A stretch of DNA of 64,000 bases from Chthonomonas sp. (GTDB lineage Bacteria; Armatimonadota; Fimbriimonadia; Fimbriimonadales; Fimbriimonadaceae): contig JAEURP010000009.1 of the NCBI GenBank assembly GCA_016788585.1, positions 248,001 through 312,000 on the forward strand. Direction: 5' to 3'. Below the pieces are notes generated by a model that was given only the letters and a program-made list of their open reading frames with translations, had not been told where the DNA came from and did no database searches. A program made the translations under genes and the position numbers. Of this stretch, positions 59,134-64,000 are shown piece by piece. The first letter of the stretch is position 1. Every line of letters starts with the position of its first letter.

Positions 59134-60036
59134 ATGTCTCAACCTCTTCCAGAGTGGCTCAAGATCCGGTTGCCTCGGCCCGATACGATCTCGGAAGTAA
59201 CGGAGATGATGCGCTCGAAGAATCTGCACACGGTGTGCGAAAGTGCCCGTTGCCCAAATCTTCCGGAATGCTGGAGCAAAAAGACCGCGACCTTCATGAT
59301 TCTCGGCAACACTTGCACGCGATCCTGCGGCTTCTGTGCAATCAATGTTGGGAAGGGCGAGGAACTCGACCCATTCGAGCCAGCCAATGTTGCTTACACG
59401 GCCAAGAAGATGGGCATGAAGCACGTGGTGGTCACTTCAGTAGCCCGTGATGACCTCAAGGACGAGGGCGCGAGCCAATTTGCGAAAACGATTACTCAAC
59501 TGCACAAGGTCGTTCCAGAAACGATCGTTGAGGTCTTGACTCCAGACTTCAAGGCTAAGCCAGAGCTGATCCAGACAGTTACCGACGCATTTCCCGAAAT
59601 TTATAATCACAACATCGAGACCATCGAGCGACTTCACACGATCGTGCGACCACAGGCACGGTACGCCAGGACGCTACGCGTTCTGGAGATGGTCAAGGAA
59701 CTGAACCCAAGAATTTACACAAAGAGCGGCATCATGCTCGGTCTCGGCGAAACAAGGGAAGAGGTCTTGCGCACGCTCCAAGACCTGCGGGACATTGGAT
59801 GCGACGCTGTTACGATTGGCCAGTACTTGCGGCCGACAATGAAGCACCTTCCTGTGACCAAATACATCCATCCAGATGAGTTCAAAGAGTACGAAAAGAT
59901 TGGCGAGGACTTGGGATTTGCGTTTGTCGCATCGGGGCCTTTCATTCGATCGAGCTACAACGCCATCGAGTTTAGCAAGAAGGTCATGGCGGAGCGCCTG
60001 GAAAAGGCTGAGGTCGCGATTGCCGCTCGGTCATAA
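59134..60036 (+). CDS. lipA: Lipoyl synthase
   Basis: 300-residue radical-SAM enzyme. Radical cluster motif CTRSCGFCAI; the auxiliary 4Fe-4S cluster cysteines are in CESARCPNLPECW, and the C-terminal RSSYNA provides the Ser ligand. Inserts sulfur at C6 and C8 of protein-bound octanoate to make lipoate for 2-oxoacid dehydrogenases and the glycine-cleavage system. lipB is not in the window. Start ATG 59134, leaderless candidate. Confidence 0.97.
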   Translation: MSQPLPEWLKIRLPRPDTISEVTEMMRSKNLHTVCESARCPNLPECWSKKTATFMILGNTCTRSCGFCAINVGKGEELDPFEPANVAYTAKKMGMKHVVVTSVARDDLKDEGASQFAKTITQLHKVVPETIVEVLTPDFKAKPELIQTVTDAFPEIYNHNIETIERLHTIVRPQARYARTLRVLEMVKELNPRIYTKSGIMLGLGETREEVLRTLQDLRDIGCDAVTIGQYLRPTMKHLPVTKYIHPDEFKEYEKIGEDLGFAFVASGPFIRSSYNAIEFSKKVMAERLEKAEVAIAARS

Positions 60037-60068
60037 ACCCAACTACCGACATTAGGCGTCAATAAGAA

Positions 60069-63000
60069 GTGCGTCCCATCGTCCGAATTGTCCGAATGCT
60101 CGCCGGTCTTGGCGCGTGGACGATGTGGGTTCCGCCGATCCTGCTTGCGAGTTGGTCGGTGATGTACCTTTGGGATGTCTTTGAGTACGCAACAGCGCCG
60201 GGTGTTCCCGTTGCATTTGAGTATGAGGGCCCCCGTGGCATGGTTCGGGTGAGGGCTAAGTCCTATGCAATCGACGTCACCAGCCGCCGCGCGATTGCCC
60301 TTGAGCTGGAGGTCCGCTCTCCAGCGAATACGCGAGTGATTTATGTCGACCGCGCCATCATCGAACAAGACAAACTGAATGTGACTAATGTCCAAGCCCA
60401 CGGGGTGCATGCGGTGCTGGAACGCATGCCGAATGGTGAATTTACCTTTCATGATGTTATCCCAAAGGCACCCGAGACGAAAGGACCCGAATCCTCGGTT
60501 AGAGTCGAGGCCCATAACGTCAAGCTGTCCTACCTTGACCGCACTCGCCAACTCGTTACCCTAGGCGGAAGGGCTGGTCAGGTCGTGGCCAATGGACGCG
60601 GCTCTGGTTGGCTAGTGAACGGAACATTTGAGTTTAAAGGAGTGGGTGCCGTTCCGACCCAGCTTCTCATTGGCCCCGATAATCTGTTTGAAGTAGACCT
60701 TGGACTTCAGAACACTGAGGCTGCCCCGCTAGTACCGCTAATCAATCGCTATCTTGCCCAGGATGAGCAATTGCCATTTAATGTGCAGACCGCACGTTTT
60801 GATGGCAAGCTCCAACTCGTAGGTGCGGCCGGAGCCCTAATGAAAGCTTATGGAAACCTAAAGGTTCGAGCGAGCCAGTATTCCGCGGCCGGCTTTCAGG
60901 GAAACAAACTACTTAGCAGTTTTAGACTCTATGGAGAGCGCGCTAGCGGCAGTTTTGATACTCAGGGCGGTGGCTTAGAGATCAATGCGGATCGTTTTGC
61001 TTTTGATTGGTCAAAGGGAGCAAAACTCTATGCCGAGGGATCGGCCCGACTAAAAAGCCTCGCACAATTGCCCAAGGCTTGGCGACAGGGAATCCCGGCA
61101 TCCACTGCCGTTTCGGGTGGCCGTTTTGAAGGAAATGCGGGGATCCAGGGTGACCGCTGGCAGGTGAACGGCAAGCTCGCTTCGACCACCGTCGTCGCGG
61201 AGGGTGAAAGGGTTTCGAATGTGCGTGTCAGCATTGCGGCGTCCGAACGAAGTGCCGTGGGCAAGATCGAGTCTGCGACTTGGAGCGGAGTGCCCTTGCG
61301 AGGGGCCTTCGATGTTTCGGCAAAGAGCGGGGCGGTCAATGCCTTCATTCAAAGCGATTCGGTGAACTTGGGGCCGCTTGCCCGGCGATACAACCTCCCT
61401 CTAACCGGCTCGGGAGATCTGCGCGCGGTCATTTCATCGCTCAAAGGGAGGCCCCAAATCTGGATTTCCAGCGCTGGCAGGGCGCGTTACCGCCTCGATA
61501 ATGGTCAGCCCTTTTCCGGAGACTATGAAGCCCAGCTCAGTGGGAACCTGACACGCCTTGACGTAAACCAAGCAGTCTTGAGTGGAAAGCAGGGCACCTT
61601 GGCAGCGACCGGAAAGATCGAGCCCAATCGTAAATCACTGGACATTGCGGTGTTTGGAGGTCAGATTCAAGCGAGCGCCTTTGCGCCCGAATCAAAGGGG
61701 GAACTTTATCTCTCGGGCCGGGTTAAGGGAACGTTTGCCCAACCCCAGTTCACCAGTGTCGTCGATGTCCATGACCTTATTATCGGAGACTCAAAGGTCC
61801 CGTGGATTCAACTTCGAGCGAGCGGCAATCCGAATCTCATTAAGTTCGAGCAGGTTCAGGCCCAATACGGCTTTAGCAGCCTGGTGGGAAATGTCACCTA
61901 TCAACCTAGATCAGGCAAACTGAGCGGAACGTTCAGTTCTCCGGCGATCCAATTGGCGGAATTTGGTCAAGGAAATGCCGCTGGGGTAATCCGCTTGCTC
62001 GACGGAAAAGTGAGCGGAACACTCAAAAGCCCTAATGTGAGCGCCAAGTTGGAGGGAGGAACAATCTCCTATTCTGGGGCGACCCTTGCCGGACTTTCCG
62101 CCAGCATCTCGGCAAGCAACGACCTCATCAAAATTTTGAACGGCAATGTCGCAGTTGCCGATGGTGACAAGACTGGTTCGCTTCAGTTTAGCGGCCTTTA
62201 TAGCCCGAGCGGCAAATCGGGCGAAGTCGAGGCAGCATGGTCAAGCCTCCCGCTTCGCCCATTGGCCCAGTTCGACGAGCGCTTCGCCGTCCAGGGTGAA
62301 ACGACGGGCACGGCAAAATTTGCCTTGAACGACAAGGGACCAGTTTCTGGATCGGCAAGTGGTTCGCTGTCCGAAGTGGCTCTGAATGGTGAGCTAGTGG
62401 GATCCGGTCCATTCGAGGCCAAGGTTGAAAAGGGCCAGTGGGTCGCCAGCGGCTCAATCGGATCTCTCGATCAGTATGCGTCCGTAGACGAGCTAAAGTC
62501 AGACCAAAAGGGCAACTTGACCGGTCGCCTCACCTCTTATAAGATGAGGGCAGAGGCGTTGATTCGCCTGACTCGCGTTCAATGGAAGGAGACACCAGAA
62601 GACATCCAACGATTTGTAGCCGGGCTCACGGGAGAAGTGGACGGCACGTTAGCATTTTCAAACATTAACAATGAGTTCAGGCTGCAAACCGACAACCTGA
62701 CCGTGAGCGATTTGAATGTCGAAGGCCGGTCGGTCGGGACCCTTACCGCCAGTGTTTTTCGCGAGGGTCCTGCTTGGAGTATTGCCAGGGCCGAACTCGC
62801 GAATGGTGAAGAGCGGATTAGCGGCAAAGGGCGGATCTTCGACGACGGAAACTTGTCCTTTGAAGGAGAAGCCAATAAGGTTAGCCTTTCGTGGCTCAAT
62901 GCGATCAACCCCGATCTTGCCGTGGTTCCGGCTACGGCCGACGCCTCATTTATCTTGAGTGGCAAGTCCGATAACCCGAACCTCTTGGCTTCACTAAAAG

Positions 63001-64000
63001 TTGAAGGTGTACAGCGGGGAGACAAAGAAGAAACCTCCGTTCCACCAAGCTTGAATATCGATCGAATCGAGCTGAAGGACAAGATGATCACGGCAGGCGG
63101 CGCGTTTCAGGCCCAAGGCTTTACTGGCTCAGTTTCCTTCCATGGTCCATTAGCCACACTCATGCCTGCGCCGAAAGAAGGCCGAAATCCCGGCGAGTCC
63201 TTTGCACTGGAAGCCAATGTTGCCGAGCGCCAAATCGACGAATTCAAAGACCTGCTGACCTTCTTGGACTTTGAAAGGAGCTCAGGAAAGTTGGGCGGTA
63301 AGGTCTTGGCGACGGGGCATGTCGATGACGTAAAGCTGTCTGGCGGTCTGTCATTTGGCGGGGAGCCCGGGCGCCTGGCTTTCGCAGGCTATCGGACCGA
63401 ACTAGAGAACCCACTCCTGTCATTGGCCTTGAATGGTGACAGGCTGGAGTTTAACGCGACGGCAACCGGGAACCAGGGCGGCACATTGAGTGCGTCCATG
63501 AGTATCCCGAGCAAGTTGCCAAGCGGCTCTTTCGACGAGTGGCTTGCCAGTACCCCGATCCAAGGAGAAATTCGACTCAACAACCTCAAGGTCAATGAAG
63601 GGGATGCTACGAAAGCCAATCAGATCACGAGTTCATTGTCCACGATTTCAAGTGATGGCAATTCACCGGAGCCCATCCGTATTAGCGGAAATCTAAGTTC
63701 TCCGCTTATAGCTGGCAAGGTGCAAGTTGCTGGGGGAACTGGTGATTTACCAACTTTTGCCCAGGCAGAGACCGCAGCCGCTCCCCCGGTCGATCCGCGA
63801 TTTGACCTTGAATTTGCGACAGCAAACCCGCTGAGCATTCGGACAATCTCTGCCAACCTCATCGCGAATGCATCAGGTTCGATGAAGGGGAGCCTCACCC
63901 GTCCTCAAGCCGAGGGAACGTTCTTTGTAGATGGGGGCACCCTTCGTTTGCCGAACGCCAGGATCAAGCTCGATGACGGAGGTCTGGTGAGCTTCTCGAT
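60069..64000 (+). CDS. AsmA/TamB-like giant envelope protein (N-terminal part)
   Basis: One uninterrupted reading frame of about 1310 codons, running off the window end. GTG at 60069 (an ATG at 60096 is possible). N-terminal membrane anchor (GLGAWTMWVPPILLASWSVMYLW, about 13-35), then many repeating short beta strands with the spacing SGxL/GxF, including DDGGLVSF near the end, as in AsmA/TamB/YdbH bridge proteins that move lipids between inner and outer membranes. Repeats such as LSGRVKGTFAQPQF and VSGTLKSPNVSAKLEGG recur. Which subfamily cannot be told without the C-terminal DUF490-type end. Follows lipA after 32 nt. Confidence 0.85.
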   Translation, partial: MRPIVRIVRMLAGLGAWTMWVPPILLASWSVMYLWDVFEYATAPGVPVAFEYEGPRGMVRVRAKSYAIDVTSRRAIALELEVRSPANTRVIYVDRAIIEQDKLNVTNVQAHGVHAVLERMPNGEFTFHDVIPKAPETKGPESSVRVEAHNVKLSYLDRTRQLVTLGGRAGQVVANGRGSGWLVNGTFEFKGVGAVPTQLLIGPDNLFEVDLGLQNTEAAPLVPLINRYLAQDEQLPFNVQTARFDGKLQLVGAAGALMKAYGNLKVRASQYSAAGFQGNKLLSSFRLYGERASGSFDTQGGGLEINADRFAFDWSKGAKLYAEGSARLKSLAQLPKAWRQGIPASTAVSGGRFEGNAGIQGDRWQVNGKLASTTVVAEGERVSNVRVSIAASERSAVGKIESATWSGVPLRGAFDVSAKSGAVNAFIQSDSVNLGPLARRYNLPLTGSGDLRAVISSLKGRPQIWISSAGRARYRLDNGQPFSGDYEAQLSGNLTRLDVNQAVLSGKQGTLAATGKIEPNRKSLDIAVFGGQIQASAFAPESKGELYLSGRVKGTFAQPQFTSVVDVHDLIIGDSKVPWIQLRASGNPNLIKFEQVQAQYGFSSLVGNVTYQPRSGKLSGTFSSPAIQLAEFGQGNAAGVIRLLDGKVSGTLKSPNVSAKLEGGTISYSGATLAGLSASISASNDLIKILNGNVAVADGDKTGSLQFSGLYSPSGKSGEVEAAWSSLPLRPLAQFDERFAVQGETTGTAKFALNDKGPVSGSASGSLSEVALNGELVGSGPFEAKVEKGQWVASGSIGSLDQYASVDELKSDQKGNLTGRLTSYKMRAEALIRLTRVQWKETPEDIQRFVAGLTGEVDGTLAFSNINNEFRLQTDNLTVSDLNVEGRSVGTLTASVFREGPAWSIARAELANGEERISGKGRIFDDGNLSFEGEANKVSLSWLNAINPDLAVVPATADASFILSGKSDNPNLLASLKVEGVQRGDKEETSVPPSLNIDRIELKDKMITAGGAFQAQGFTGSVSFHGPLATLMPAPKEGRNPGESFALEANVAERQIDEFKDLLTFLDFERSSGKLGGKVLATGHVDDVKLSGGLSFGGEPGRLAFAGYRTELENPLLSLALNGDRLEFNATATGNQGGTLSASMSIPSKLPSGSFDEWLASTPIQGEIRLNNLKVNEGDATKANQITSSLSTISSDGNSPEPIRISGNLSSPLIAGKVQVAGGTGDLPTFAQAETAAAPPVDPRFDLEFATANPLSIRTISANLIANASGSMKGSLTRPQAEGTFFVDGGTLRLPNARIKLDDGGLVSFS

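Noticed and set aside
59955-60551. Minus-strand frame of 198 codons opposite the AsmA/TamB-like gene
   Set aside because: The long sense frame from 60069 explains the region; antisense product has no recognised features. The frame at 62579-63091 is rejected likewise.

Overview
The window is a dense, single-copy chromosomal stretch from a diderm (outer-membrane-bearing), flagellated bacterium of moderate GC content. A Kdo transferase (waaA), a TolC-type outer-membrane channel, an AsmA/TamB-like giant and a DUF5916 barrel protein argue for an LPS-type outer membrane. The mix of genes (FtsEX with an M23 hydrolase, a short SigA-like sigma factor, SpoIIM, flagellin, DUF1015, many TTG/GTG starts, a SecA with an insert, and many -10 boxes placed right at start codons) does not match a Proteobacterial or Firmicute layout. 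My best guess is Armatimonadota, class Fimbriimonadia. That is an inference from overall gene character and was not tested by any search.

Layout. 1-3485: operon on the minus strand of an AbrB-type regulator, TolC, membrane-fusion protein and RND pump (cut by the window edge). 3600-4181: rplU-rpmA with leader hairpin and terminator. 4292-8376: beta-carbonic-anhydrase-like protein, P-loop kinase-like protein, secA. 8408-12763: uncertain ORF, DUF5916 barrel protein, GAF-GGDEF protein with a broken HD-GYP tail. 13002-14985: CPA1 antiporter, rpsR and a tiny Cys-rich protein sharing one terminator. 14998-17843: secreted protein, Gfo/Idh/MocA oxidoreductase, tsaE, tmk. 17881-21391: glcD-glcE-glcF glycolate oxidase (GlcE much reduced) and a thioesterase. 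21447-26930: ftsE-ftsX-M23 hydrolase, an orphan 648-residue protein, dapF. 26919-33541: TPR protein, MBL hydrolase, DUF1015, a polyprenyl synthetase, waaA, purC, DUF433 protein. 33653-36165: alpha/beta hydrolase, ASCH protein, ftsZ. 36210-39600: RtcA-like protein lacking its catalytic His, zinc-ribbon protein, lipoprotein, glycosyltransferase. 39536-44166: SpoIIM-like protein, SigA-like sigma factor, two small proteins, flagellin. 44322-49896: THUMP-like methyltransferase, YHS protein, HI0933 flavoprotein, CNNM/CorC protein, nucleotide-sugar dehydrogenase. 49974-58986: P1B-4 ATPase, purE, Cys-rich membrane protein, efp, and two exported caspase-family proteins. 59134-64000: lipA and the AsmA/TamB-like gene (cut by the edge).

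How the parts fit. Most genes are housekeeping: envelope assembly and division (ftsZ, ftsEX, M23 hydrolase, dapF, waaA, AsmA-like), translation (rplU, rpmA, rpsR, efp), protein export (secA), and nucleotide and lipoate synthesis (tmk, purC, purE, lipA). The accessory interest lies in four places: the tandem exported caspases at 54073-58986; a genome style in which a -10 hexamer sits 6-9 nt before the start codon, implying many leaderless mRNAs; signalling and RNA proteins that have lost catalytic residues (RtcA-like, HD-GYP tail); and structured leaders or palindromes before flagellin, secA and the sigma factor. I saw no rRNA, tRNA, CRISPR array, insertion sequence or prophage. Seven convergent gene pairs overlap at their 3' ends, showing strong compaction.
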